Assembly (NCBI GenBank): GCA_049487715.1
Contig: CP150551.1
Coordinates: 310,001-374,000, forward strand
Direction of reading: 5' to 3'
Length of the DNA stretch: 64,000 bases
From: Pycnococcus provasolii
Taxonomy: Eukaryota; Chlorophyta; Pseudoscourfieldiophyceae; Pseudoscourfieldiales
Shown here one piece after another: positions 37,989 through 47,108 of this stretch (position 1 is the first letter of the stretch; each line of letters opens with the position of its first letter). The position numbers and the translations under genes are program-made. The notes beneath the pieces were generated by a model. It was not told the DNA's origin. It made no database searches and saw only the letters and a program-made list of their open reading frames with translations.

Positions 37989-39359
37989 TTATTTTTCAAA
38001 CAACGCCTTCAAACTCGCTCGGGCTGCCAAACGCTTGCGCTCCGACTCAAGAACAGTCTCAAACACGCCCAGACGACCCGCGTGCGAGTCGTGCGTCGCC
38101 ATCCAGGAAAAACTCGTCACGAGGTTTGTGATTTCGTCGGGAACCTCGTCCTTGAACTCCTCCTGGATGCGCATGATCTCCGTCTTCACGCTCTCCGGAA
38201 GGTCGGCGAACGCGACACTAGACGGAACACCCTCGCCTCCACCGATGAAGTGGTTGCGAAGGATTTCCTGAATGCGTGCCTCCATCGCGGACTGCTTGCG
38301 AGAGCATCGCTGCGTGACAAGCTCGTACCAGATGCTCAGCGACCTCCACAGGCTTCCCATGTCGCCACCTCGTGACATGGAAACGTCGGAGCCGACAACA
38401 CCCTCCGCGAGACGCACCTCCTCCTCGCTCTTCGACTGCAGAGAGTGCACCTCGTTCCAGAGCGCCATGACGCGCGCCTCCTCCTCGCTCGTGTCCACGT
38501 CGTCGTCGGTGTCCTCGCACTCTTCGTACTCAGCGACGAGGTACGACGACCGATCGAACCAACGCGACGGATTCAACACCCTCTTGAGCTTCACGCGCCG
38601 GTCGAGCACCTTGTGCACGCAGACGTACTTGACGCTGTCATTCGTCTGCTCGGACACTTCCTTGAGCGTCTCGAGGTAGAATACGGGGCAGGTTACGGCG
38701 AGCTGCAGGCCTCCACCGCCGCTGAGAATATCGTCGTCGACAGGGCGCACGAGCGGGACGGCGAACCTTCTACTTCCGTTCATGAGAATGTTGTCGTACA
38801 GCGCTCGGTACCTCGGCTCGAATATGTTGAGAACCTGCTCGCTATTCGGCAGGTAGGGTTGGCTGCCCAGCGGGAAGAGCGGTATGGTGTTCATGTTTGC
38901 CGTTGGCGGCGGTGCGTCTAGGTCCACGACACCCCCTCCGTCCGCCGCGGAGTCTCCCGCCGCATTTGTTTCTGTTTCGTCAGGTGCGAATCGGTCGAGC
39001 GGCGCGAGCCATTCGACGTCCGCCCATCCGGGCAGGCCTGCAAGCTCGCTCTCAGGTCCTCCTGGCTGTTGTCCTGCTGCTCCACCAGCTGACGAGGAAA
39101 CACACCTAAGATTAGGTCCCTTGCAAGCTCCTCTTTGAAACGTCTTTTTCTTGAAAGGCGACGACATCTTTCTATAGGTAGACTGGACATGGATCCCACA
39201 GGAGTAACCCTTGGACACAGGAGTAGTCTGAAACATTGATGCTGACATCATACCGAGTGAAATAGCAGTGATGAGGGAGGGATGAACGGAGGTGCCACAC
39301 AAACAAAGGGGAAGGAAGATACGCTCACATAGCATAGATTTCTGTGGACAGGACTGCAA
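37989..39359 (-). CDS. LON substrate-binding-domain protein, probably plastid
   Basis: A 456-aa protein. After a leader of about 130 residues with Ser/Thr/Lys-rich sequence, the LON N-terminal domain (PF02190) begins NTIPLFPLGSQPYLPNSEQV and continues LNIFEPRYRALYDNILMNGS. A helical C-terminus follows (MEARIQEILRNHF and later). No AAA+ or protease domain is present, so it is not Lon itself. Plants have similar stand-alone LON-domain proteins in chloroplasts. Its role may be binding of unfolded protein, and the biochemical function is unclear. The start could be any of several ATGs (39359, or near 39249). Confidence 0.75.
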   Translation of the reverse strand: MQSCPQKSMLCERIFLPLCLCGTSVHPSLITAISLGMMSASMFQTTPVSKGYSCGIHVQSTYRKMSSPFKKKTFQRGACKGPNLRCVSSSAGGAAGQQPGGPESELAGLPGWADVEWLAPLDRFAPDETETNAAGDSAADGGGVVDLDAPPPTANMNTIPLFPLGSQPYLPNSEQVLNIFEPRYRALYDNILMNGSRRFAVPLVRPVDDDILSGGGGLQLAVTCPVFYLETLKEVSEQTNDSVKYVCVHKVLDRRVKLKRVLNPSRWFDRSSYLVAEYEECEDTDDDVDTSEEEARVMALWNEVHSLQSKSEEEVRLAEGVVGSDVSMSRGGDMGSLWRSLSIWYELVTQRCSRKQSAMEARIQEILRNHFIGGGEGVPSSVAFADLPESVKTEIMRIQEEFKDEVPDEITNLVTSFSWMATHDSHAGRLGVFETVLESERKRLAARASLKALFEK

Positions 39360-39380
39360 GAGGACGCAAGTTTAGTCCAA

Positions 39381-39450
39381 GGGGGGATCCCCATAGGTTT
39401 TCGGGTTCGGGTTTACGTTAGGGTTAGGGTTAGCTTTCGGATTAGGGTTA
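39381..39450. promoter_or_regulatory. GGGGATCCCC palindrome plus telobox in divergent promoter
   Basis: Between the LON-domain gene (ATG 39359) and uS5m (ATG 39534) lie a palindrome GGGGATCCCC (39383-39392), TTAGGGTTAGGGTTAG (39418-39433) and TTAGGGTTA (39442-39450). This is the only divergent promoter here with both motifs so close together. Confidence 0.5.
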
Positions 39451-39533
39451 TGAGGCTCCCCTCGTCGTTGGTTTCGTCCTCCTCCTCCTCCCCCTCCGTC
39501 CTCGCCTTTCTGCCAGGAGAGTTTGCTTAAGCC

Positions 39534-40928
39534 ATGGCCGCCCCCTTGGTCCCTTGTTCTTTGTTCTCAGCAGCAGCAGCAGCGGCGAATCTCCCCAGAA
39601 TCTCGGGTTCCATGATGTTCCATGCATCTCTATCTCGTCAAGCCTTTGTCCAGCCTTTCTCCAGACTCTCTCAGGGGCAGGGGGGCATCTGCTCTTGGAG
39701 TGGTGGCGTCTCTCGTGCTTGCTCTTGGAGTGGTGGCGGTGCTCCTCATTCAGTGCTTCCTGCTCATTCGCCATTCTATAAGCGACAGTTTTCACTTCTT
39801 TCTGGTGTCGCCCTGAGAGCGTCCTCATCACGTCCCTGGGGGGAGGGGAGGGAGATGCGGGGTGCGGATGCTGCGGATCTCTCACGCACACGCTCTTCTC
39901 CAGACAGCTGCAGAAGGACGTTCGCGGCGTCAGCCGCGGGGGCGGGCGACGGGGGAGGACGAGGAGGAGGGGGAATGCGTGGCGGAGGCGGTGGACGGCG
40001 TCGGCCGAAAAGGGACGACGACAAGAGAAGGGGCGACGGCGAGGAGGACGAGGATAGAAGGCAACGACTCGAACGACTCAAGGTGCTTCAGCAGAGGCTG
40101 GACGACAAAGCGGACCACATAGGAACGTTACCCACCCGGCAGTGGAGGCAACAAGTTACCGACTACCTCACAGACGCGGGCCAGATCTTCGACCTCAAGG
40201 AGGAACTCACACAGGAGGATGACGTGCGCAAGGGGTGGACCGTGCATATCATCGACGTGCGTCGCGTCATCAAGGTGACGAAACGAGGCGGCGTGATGCG
40301 AGTCTCTGCACTCGTCGTCGCGGGAGACGGAAACGGCACGGCGAGTTACGGCAAGGCGCGAGCGGAGGAGATGTCCGACGCGGTGTCCAAGGCTTTCCGC
40401 AAAGCAAAGGCGAACCCGTTCTACGTTGAGAGGTACTTCTACCCCAAGCCTCTGTTCCCAGGCGACAACACCATCTTCTTTCCAGCAAAGGCCAAGGTGA
40501 GCGCGTCGAAGGTGGAGATGTGGCCAGGCAGCCAGTTCACCGGCCTGCGATGCAACAAGACCGTCATGCAGATCATGGACTGCTTCGGCATCTCGGACAT
40601 CAACGTGAAGACGCGCGGCAGCAGAAATAAGACGAACATGGTGAAGGCTGTGTTCAAGGGACTCTCTTCAATTCGCACGCCGTGGGAAATTGCGGCGGCA
40701 CGAGGCTTGTCGTACCGCGAGGTGACGTACGCGGAGCGACGCGCGATGAATAGCCCGACGCAGCGCAACAAGCGCATCCGCGCGATGGCGGACGAGCGCC
40801 GCGCAGCTGAGAGGCGTGAGGTGTTGACGAGCCTGCAGAGCGACCCGCCAACCAGCCAATTGCCTGCTGCAGAAGTGGAAGGCACCACAGAAGTGTTGTC
40901 GCGCTGGCACAAGAGCGAGAGCGAGTAA
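39534..40928 (+). CDS. Mitochondrial ribosomal protein uS5m
   Basis: A 464-aa protein. An N-terminal targeting-like segment is followed by an Arg-Gly-rich basic-acidic region (GGGRGGGGMRGGGGGRRRPK). The S5 double-stranded RNA-binding part reads VHIIDVRRVIKVTKRGGVMR, ALVVAGDGNGTASYGKARAE, EMSDAVSKAFRKAKAN. The C-terminal S5 domain is ISDINVKTRGSRNKTNMVKAVFKGL. The long N- and C-terminal extensions and the divergence from bacterial S5 fit the mitochondrial small subunit rather than plastid S5. It helps decode mRNA at the entry channel. Confidence 0.85.
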   Translation: MAAPLVPCSLFSAAAAAANLPRISGSMMFHASLSRQAFVQPFSRLSQGQGGICSWSGGVSRACSWSGGGAPHSVLPAHSPFYKRQFSLLSGVALRASSSRPWGEGREMRGADAADLSRTRSSPDSCRRTFAASAAGAGDGGGRGGGGMRGGGGGRRRPKRDDDKRRGDGEEDEDRRQRLERLKVLQQRLDDKADHIGTLPTRQWRQQVTDYLTDAGQIFDLKEELTQEDDVRKGWTVHIIDVRRVIKVTKRGGVMRVSALVVAGDGNGTASYGKARAEEMSDAVSKAFRKAKANPFYVERYFYPKPLFPGDNTIFFPAKAKVSASKVEMWPGSQFTGLRCNKTVMQIMDCFGISDINVKTRGSRNKTNMVKAVFKGLSSIRTPWEIAAARGLSYREVTYAERRAMNSPTQRNKRIRAMADERRAAERREVLTSLQSDPPTSQLPAAEVEGTTEVLSRWHKSESE

Positions 40929-41050
40929 GTAATTAGTAAAACTACGTAGTCTTCCCATCACATCACGTGAGATCGGGGGGGGCCGGGGAAGGGCGCCCCA
41001 GGAACACCGAGGGGGAGGGATATCGTAGTTCTATCAGTCGTCGTTGACAG

Positions 41051-41054
41051 ATGC

Positions 41055-41086
<32 letters not shown>

Positions 41087-42483
41087 TGGTGCCATGCGTC
41101 GCGCCCGTCGTGCGTGTGCGTGCCTGGCGACATGGTGACCTCCTCCTCCTCCTCCTGTACCTCCTACTCGACGAAAATCGGGGGCCGTCCCTCCTTCAGT
41201 GACGACCCCTCCTCGTTATCTGATCTAGTGATGTCTGATTCTCGTGATGCGCCTGCCTCCTTGTTAGAGCCCTTGTGCTCCTTGTGCTCGTCACCGCTTG
41301 CTCTGGTACTACAAGGATATGCACCCGTTCAGCAATGTGCACGCAGACTGCTTCTCGTGTACACTTGCGTCACACCCGCGTGCGCGTCGGCGAATAAGGG
41401 TGCGGGCGTGTGGAAAGCGGTGAGATGGCAGAAGAGCGACGGCAACGACGCGAAACAAAAGCCGGAATTCTCGTCGTCAACACAGCACGACGAGAGTGCT
41501 TCGTGGGAAGAAGACGCGTCCACAACGGTACCACCGGGAAATGAGTCCTGGGGAGGTGACGATGGCAACTTCTTTGGTGCGAACGATGACGATGCCAGCT
41601 GGGGCGGCGGCGGCGGCGGCGGCGGCGGAGAACAAACGGAGGAGGACTGGGGTGCGCTCGCCACAGAGTTTCAGAAGCAGGCTACTATCGCAGAGACGCA
41701 ACCTGCGCAACACATCACCACCACCACACAACAACAACAACAACCGCCAAAACAGCCAAGACAAGGAAGGGCGACGAGCACAGCGTACGCGACGTCGAAG
41801 GTCACGAGGCGGTGAGCAGTGCACCGTGCTTCGCGGAATTTCATCTCTTCGCCGTTGAGGAACCAACCTCAAATGCAAATGTTGAGGACAGCGCGGCACG
41901 GCGCGCGAAGGAGCTCCTCTGTGAGTATGAGCGTGCGCAGCAGAAACAAGACGATGCGGCAGCACATGAGTATGAGCATACGCAGCAGAAAGACAACGGT
42001 TCGGCAGCGCAACAGCCGTCTGGGGATCCAAAAGAAGGATACGAGCGCGATACACTCGCGCATCCTCGCCTTGCTGCTGCGATGGGCAAGAGCCTTCGAT
42101 TCCACAAACGCCTCATGCGCGTGCCAGGACAGTGCGCACGGTATCATGCACCCACGGCATCGCCGGAGGTGCAGGCGACGCCCCTCTGGCCGTATCCGGA
42201 TCGTGAGCTGCCTCCCACACCTCCACCGTGCGCCCACTGCGGTGCGACGATGCAGTTTGAGCTGCAGCTGTGCCCCGCACTCATCGGGCATCTCAGCGAT
42301 GCGCGCGAGTGGCCGGGGCGCTGCACAGGCCCACATGCGATAGCGCCACCAGACGACTGGGCGTGGAGTGCGGTGTGCGTTTTTACGTGCACGTGCAATC
42401 TCGCACAGGACGGCTGGGGCGTGGGAGAAGCGTGCACGATCGCGGTAGCGGAAGATGGCGATGTCGAAGCTGCCCTTGTGTGA
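41051..42483 (+). CDS. PDCD2/TSR4-like protein, reading frame split
   Basis: Two overlapping frames together make one PDCD2-like protein, a chaperone-type factor for uS5/40S ribosome assembly. The first frame (41051-41815) has YSTKIGGRPSFSDD, a zinc knuckle LCSLCSSPLALVLQGYAP, YTCVTPACAS, and the acidic linker ESWGGDDGNFF. It then ends at TGA 41813. The second frame (open before 41812, stop 42483) has CFAEFHLFAVEEP, PPCAHCGATMQFELQLCPAL and CVFTCTCN, the C-terminal half of the family. The frames are offset by -1. The shift must lie in the linker, most simply in the ACC/CAA repeat at 41716-41745. Cause: an indel, a small unrecognised intron, or a sequence error. An 8-nt GTGAGCAG is too short for an intron. 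Confidence 0.7.
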
Positions 42484-42557
42484 CCCCTTGTTGTATTAAT
42501 AACTTTATGTAACATGTGTATTTTCCTATTTTCCTAGAATCGATCATGGGGAGAACG

Positions 42558-42605
42558 ATGGACGACCGTTGGACAAAGTAAAGTACATTCCATTACTGAA
42601 TGAGC
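42558..42605 (-). promoter_or_regulatory. Shared 3'-UTR element, copy C (ELIP-fusion gene)
   Basis: Minus-strand element starting 35 nt after the stop at 42641: TCATTCAGTAATGGAATGTA, then CTTTACTTTGTCC and AACGGTCGTCC. Between stop and element is a tandem AAAATAAGCTAAG step (42606-42640). Confidence 0.6.
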
Positions 42606-42640
42606 GAGCTTAGCTTATTTTGAGCGAACTTAGCTTATTT

Positions 42641-44478
42641 TTATGGCAACGGCATAAACTGAGGAAACCATGCTTCACTTGGATCAACCAGGCGATGCCA
42701 GAAGAGGATGAGCCAGGGACCGACGGACGCCAACATGACGTTTAGTGCACCGGCAAGCCATGCTGGCACCTTCCTCCGCGCCGCAAGCGTTCCCAAAAAC
42801 ACCACGGCGCTCACGGTGAGACTTCCCGCTGCAGGCTTGATGAGAGAGAGCGAGAGGTCGTTTGGTGCATAGAGCCGGGAGTACTGCCAGAATGCCTCCG
42901 GACCTTTCACGGTGTACAAAAACATCCATGCATTGTCGAACAGCGCCGCGGCGGTATTCAGACCGACATAGATGTAGGTGGGCGCATCTCTTTGCATCCC
43001 ATCTAGTTGTGATCGACATTTCAGCGCGAAGCTGCCGAGCGGGCCGGCATTCACGTTCTCGCCTTGCTTGCTCCTATCGGCTGTCGTCTCGTCGAGTCCA
43101 AACCACTCCATCGGCGAAAGTGCAAAGGCGTACTGCGCCGAAGTGTACAGCTTCAGGATGCTCCAGAACCAGAACGGCTGAACTGCCCAGTACATCCACT
43201 CGGGTGCATCAGGTCTCGCGCTCCATGCCGTGAGCTGAATTCCTTGAAATGAAATCACAAAGTCTTGACCTAATTTGAAGAGTGTCTGGTACACGCGTGG
43301 TCCTTTGTAGTACTTCATCAACGGGCCCACGGTGGCGCATGACGCCAGGCATGCTGCGAGGCTCATCCAGTGCCAGTCCCAACCTGGGACCTCGCGGTAG
43401 ACTCGCTGAAGAAGCACGGCGTACAGAGCGAGCACAAATTGAAGCGCTCCAGTCGCAATGTGAATGTCAGTTCCGATACTTCTGCTCTTTCGCGGTGTCG
43501 TGGTCATCTGACCGAGGCAAAACAAGCTTGCGGCGGTCAGTAGCAGCAGATATGCGTCCTCGATGTTTGACGTGTGATGCGCGCGAATGTTGAAAAAGAC
43601 GTCGATGGCCTCTCCGACGAATGCGCGAGGGAGGAAGTACGTGAACAAGTCCTCAAGAAATGGAAACGCCTCCTGGCCGTTGCGTAGGCTCTCTATGCTG
43701 AAGACGAGCGCAAATGCTAGCATCGCCAGCCTTCCGTTCAGGCGCTCGGCGCGTATGAGGTCGCCGTATTCGCCAGCAACGGTGCCTTGCGATAGAGCCT
43801 GCTGCTGTTTGTCAGCTGAGGCGTCGACCCCGACAAGACCGCGTTCGGCAAGGACGACAGGCAGGTAAAAGGTCAGTCCGGTCGTTATTGCCACAAAGGC
43901 GAGAATGAGCCAAGGGTCAGTGTAGAACTGCTGCCTGATGCTTTCAAGCTGAGGATACTTCGTCTCCGCTCCCAGCGCCGCGACGAAGCCAACCATGGCG
44001 AGGCGTCCGTTCAGCAGCTCCGCCTTGTCCGTGAGTGATAACGACACAGGCGCCAGCGTCGCTTCCCCTTGCTCGATGGCGTCGAGCTGGTCGGACGTGA
44101 TGGGTTGCGCAAACGACGCAGATGGCGGTGCTGCTATGTTACTCTCCTTATCCTCCTCGCCTTCCCCTTCCAGGGAATTCTCTTTTGAGGACGGTGACAG
44201 AGGCGTCTCAGCGACGTCGACATTTTTGATGTCCGATGCTGAAGAAGACTCCGAATCATCAGCCGAATCTGAAGACCCTGAAGACCCTTCTGAGTCCGGC
44301 AAGGCGGATAAAGCAGTGCCACCACCACCACCACCACCCTGAACACCCCGCCCGAACATGAACGTAACATTATTATGAGAGGGACGACGATAATTTGGAG
44401 AGGGACGACGACGATAAGGCAAACCACCAAACGCACCAAGACGAGCCACCAAGACCAAGCCACCAAGATGGTGACTGC

Positions 44479-44518
<40 letters not shown>

Positions 44519-44575
44519 CTGAACACGCATCCTCGGAGTGACGGACATGGACATGGACATGGCGGCCATATCCAC
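42641..44575 (-). CDS. ELIP/LHC-like three-helix protein fused to polytopic membrane domain
   Basis: A 644-aa protein. The N-terminus (1-150) is transit-like and low-complexity, with a His-Ser tract (21-32) and a Ser/Asp region. Residues 185-203 (KAELLNGRLAMVGFVAALG), 221-241 (hydrophobic helix) and 276-294 (RAERLNGRLAMLAFALVF) form the three-helix LHC/ELIP pattern. Both outer helices have the chlorophyll-ligand motif E-x-x-N-G-R. About 350 residues follow with six or seven more membrane helices and no family I recognise (for example YYKGPRVYQTLFKLGQDFV). It probably acts in the thylakoid, in photoprotection or pigment handling (inference from the ELIP part). Confidence 0.75.
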
Positions 44576-44732
44576 AAACCAAAACAGAATGAAAGGGGAA
44601 AGGGGCAGGAAACGGGGGGAGGAGGAAAAGTGGGGGGGTCAGGGGATCCGCCCTAGAACCCATTATCATTTACCTCTTTTGGATTCGTCAATACTCAATT
44701 GTCGGTCACACAGGTCAAGTACGTATGGTTAG
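44576..44732. promoter_or_regulatory. Promoter region of the ELIP-fusion gene
   Basis: 157 bp between the ELIP-fusion start and the ankyrin-membrane gene's stop. It includes GGGGATCC at 44642-44649, about 70 bp upstream of the ATG. Confidence 0.4.
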
Positions 44733-47108
44733 TTACATTCCTCCTCGGTACGCCAACTGACGCACGCTCACGCCGCGACGCACCGCGGAGACGTAGTCAA
44801 TCGCAAACGCGCACGCAAAGCACAGCATGCACAGCAGCGTAAGCACGAACGCGAGCGGCTGCGAGTGAGGAAGGGCGAAGGGGGACAGGCGCGGGGGAAC
44901 GACGTCGTCGCCATGCAGGTGGTGAGAGTGGTGGTGGTGCATCGAAGACGCGGCGTTGCGAAGGCCCAAGCCGGAGGCGGTCAGAGGCTCCACGTAAATG
45001 AGGCTATTGAGCTGAAGCAGCGCGCTCGACAGGCACACCAGCGCAAGGCCGGCATGCACGCACATCACCTCGCGAGCGTTGCTCTTCGTCACCGGCACGT
45101 CGAGCAGAGGGTGGTGATAACCGAAGTCATCAAGAGAAATGCCGAGGCGAGCCACCTCCGTCTTCCCAGAGAGCTCGAGGGCCATCTCGCCGTTGTCGTT
45201 GTCGTTGTCAGCATCGCCATCACCCTTCGCGGAGTCGTCGCCCCCGCCCGAGTCGATCCAAGCCTGCCTCCAACGATCGGAACCTCTCAGCGCGAGTCGG
45301 CACTCGTCTCGCACCTCCGCCGCGCTCAGCGGATTCAGACCAGGCACGCACGCGAGCCTATCCGACGCCTCCGCGCGACGCAGGGCATCGCGCACGGTGC
45401 AGCTGGCGATGGATCGAGCGCGCATGGCACCATGTATCGCGAACGCGACTCCCGCGATAATGACACAAATCATTCCCGCGAGCGCACGTGGCGACGTGAA
45501 CAGCAAGGCTAAGTGCGCGTCGTCCGCGACGTGCACGTGCCCATTCTTCGCATTCGAAATGGCGCTCAGCGTGGGTATGATGGCATGCCCGACAATCACA
45601 ATCAGTAGAATGGGTAGAAGCACGCACCTGTTAGACACCTTGGGGTGCCGCGTGACGAGATACCAACGATGCGCCACGGCGCTCACCATGCGATCCCACG
45701 TCGTCTTGGCGGCAGAGGAGGCGCGCGGTGCAGGCGCGGCAAGTATTCGCCACGGAATCAACTCGAGTGCGGCACACGCGACGCGCGCAAACTCGATAGG
45801 AATCCACGGCGCTGCGTTACGCAGCCTTGCCGCGCGGCGAATCGTCTCGCCACGCGCCGTTCCATCCTCGTACGTGTCCCAAGCGCGCCAAGCAAGCGAC
45901 GACGACGCCGACTCCAACGCACCATCCATGGCTTTCGCCGCCTGCGCCGCCTGCGGGAACGACATCAGGCGGTGGATGTACTGCCTCGGTGTCATCCCCT
46001 CGCCGCCGACGCGCGTCAGCAGATGGCGAAACGTGTGCATCCCGTTCGCCGGGCGAGGTGTTGTTGCCTCGTCGTCGGAGTCAGGACGTGGCGGCATTGG
46101 CACGTTCATGCCACCAGCGTTTGAGCTGTCAATATCGTCAGCCGCGTACGATTCGCGCGTGAGCATGCGCATGTGCCTTCCCACGTGGTAGTGAATCAGC
46201 ACCATAACAACCGCGGAGGCGCCGCGCGCGCATGCCCAGTCAAGCGCGGTAAGTCCGCCGTCGTCAAGTGCCTGCTCAGGGCACCCAATCCTTGAGAGCA
46301 GAGTTGCGACGTTCGCGTGTCCTTTGAAAGCTGCCCAGTGGAGGGGAGTTCGCTGCTTGGCATCACCCTCGCACCACGGCAGCGACTGAGCTTCTGTTTG
46401 GCTCAGCTGCATCCTGACGAAGTGACTGACTAGGAGCGCGAGCGCCGCCTCGTTGCCGTACTGCGCCGCGACGTGGAAAGGCGTGTATGCCAGAGCGTCC
46501 GTCATTTCGTTCGGCTTGATTCCCTTTGCTTTTTGGAGCAGTTGGATGAGCGGGTACGGCGTTGCGACGTTGATGACGGCCCAGTGCACAGCTGTCTGTC
46601 CCTCGTTATCAGTTTGCGAAACGTCGACGTCAGGAAGCTCTAGAATGGCTGCGATGCATTCGTTGTGTCCGTTGAGGCATGCCCACTGCAGTGGCGACGC
46701 GCCTCTGTTTGCGTCTCGCGCGTTGACGAGCGTGTTATCTTGCGCGAACGCCTTTGCAAGATTTATCGCATCTCCTGTGCCTGCAAATTTGCACACGTCG
46801 TCGGGTTTATATATGAGGATCACAACATCATCACGGGTCCCATCGACGTTCCCATCGTCCCCGTCATCGTCATCACCCCTCTCTGATGACCCTGAACCGC
46901 CGAAGCGATCTTTGCGTCTCCTCGATGAGGAGGAAGGACGACTCGACGAGAGCAATCCGACTCGCCGGGGGACGTACTCGTATTCGACGACGACGACGAC
47001 GACGACGCACCCGAGTTCATACTCAGAGCTCCATGAGAGGTCTCCTCCATGACGACAAATGACGAAAGATCCAACGGGATCCAAAGCACAAATGCACACG
47101 CCCGGCAA
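44733..47108 (-). CDS. Ankyrin-repeat membrane protein with HIP14-like layout but no DHHC motif
   Basis: A 791-aa protein. After an odd N-terminus with a seven-Val run from (GTC)n, ankyrin repeats span about 105-310 (GASPLQWACLNGHNECIAAI, GQTAVHWAVIN, AYTPFHVAAQYGNEAALALL, QRTPLHWAAFKGHANVATLL, GGLTALDWACARGASAVVMV). Two membrane helices (CVLLPILLIVIVGHAIIP; GMICVIIAGVAFAIHG), a long cytosolic loop, and two more helices (VMCVHAGLALVCLSSALLQL; LAFVLTLLCMLCFACAFAID) follow. This is the order of ankyrin-type palmitoyltransferases (HIP14/Akr1), but the loop lacks a DHHC cysteine-rich domain. It may be a pseudoenzyme or an unrelated ankyrin membrane protein. The start is uncertain. Confidence 0.65.
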   Translation of the reverse strand: MPGVCICALDPVGSFVICRHGGDLSWSSEYELGCVVVVVVVEYEYVPRRVGLLSSSRPSSSSRRRKDRFGGSGSSERGDDDDGDDGNVDGTRDDVVILIYKPDDVCKFAGTGDAINLAKAFAQDNTLVNARDANRGASPLQWACLNGHNECIAAILELPDVDVSQTDNEGQTAVHWAVINVATPYPLIQLLQKAKGIKPNEMTDALAYTPFHVAAQYGNEAALALLVSHFVRMQLSQTEAQSLPWCEGDAKQRTPLHWAAFKGHANVATLLSRIGCPEQALDDGGLTALDWACARGASAVVMVLIHYHVGRHMRMLTRESYAADDIDSSNAGGMNVPMPPRPDSDDEATTPRPANGMHTFRHLLTRVGGEGMTPRQYIHRLMSFPQAAQAAKAMDGALESASSSLAWRAWDTYEDGTARGETIRRAARLRNAAPWIPIEFARVACAALELIPWRILAAPAPRASSAAKTTWDRMVSAVAHRWYLVTRHPKVSNRCVLLPILLIVIVGHAIIPTLSAISNAKNGHVHVADDAHLALLFTSPRALAGMICVIIAGVAFAIHGAMRARSIASCTVRDALRRAEASDRLACVPGLNPLSAAEVRDECRLALRGSDRWRQAWIDSGGGDDSAKGDGDADNDNDNGEMALELSGKTEVARLGISLDDFGYHHPLLDVPVTKSNAREVMCVHAGLALVCLSSALLQLNSLIYVEPLTASGLGLRNAASSMHHHHSHHLHGDDVVPPRLSPFALPHSQPLAFVLTLLCMLCFACAFAIDYVSAVRRGVSVRQLAYRGGM

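Noticed and set aside
41812-41819. GTGAGCAG as an intron restoring the PDCD2 frame
   Set aside because: 8 nt is far below any spliceosomal intron, and removing it would not give the needed -1 shift at the right place.
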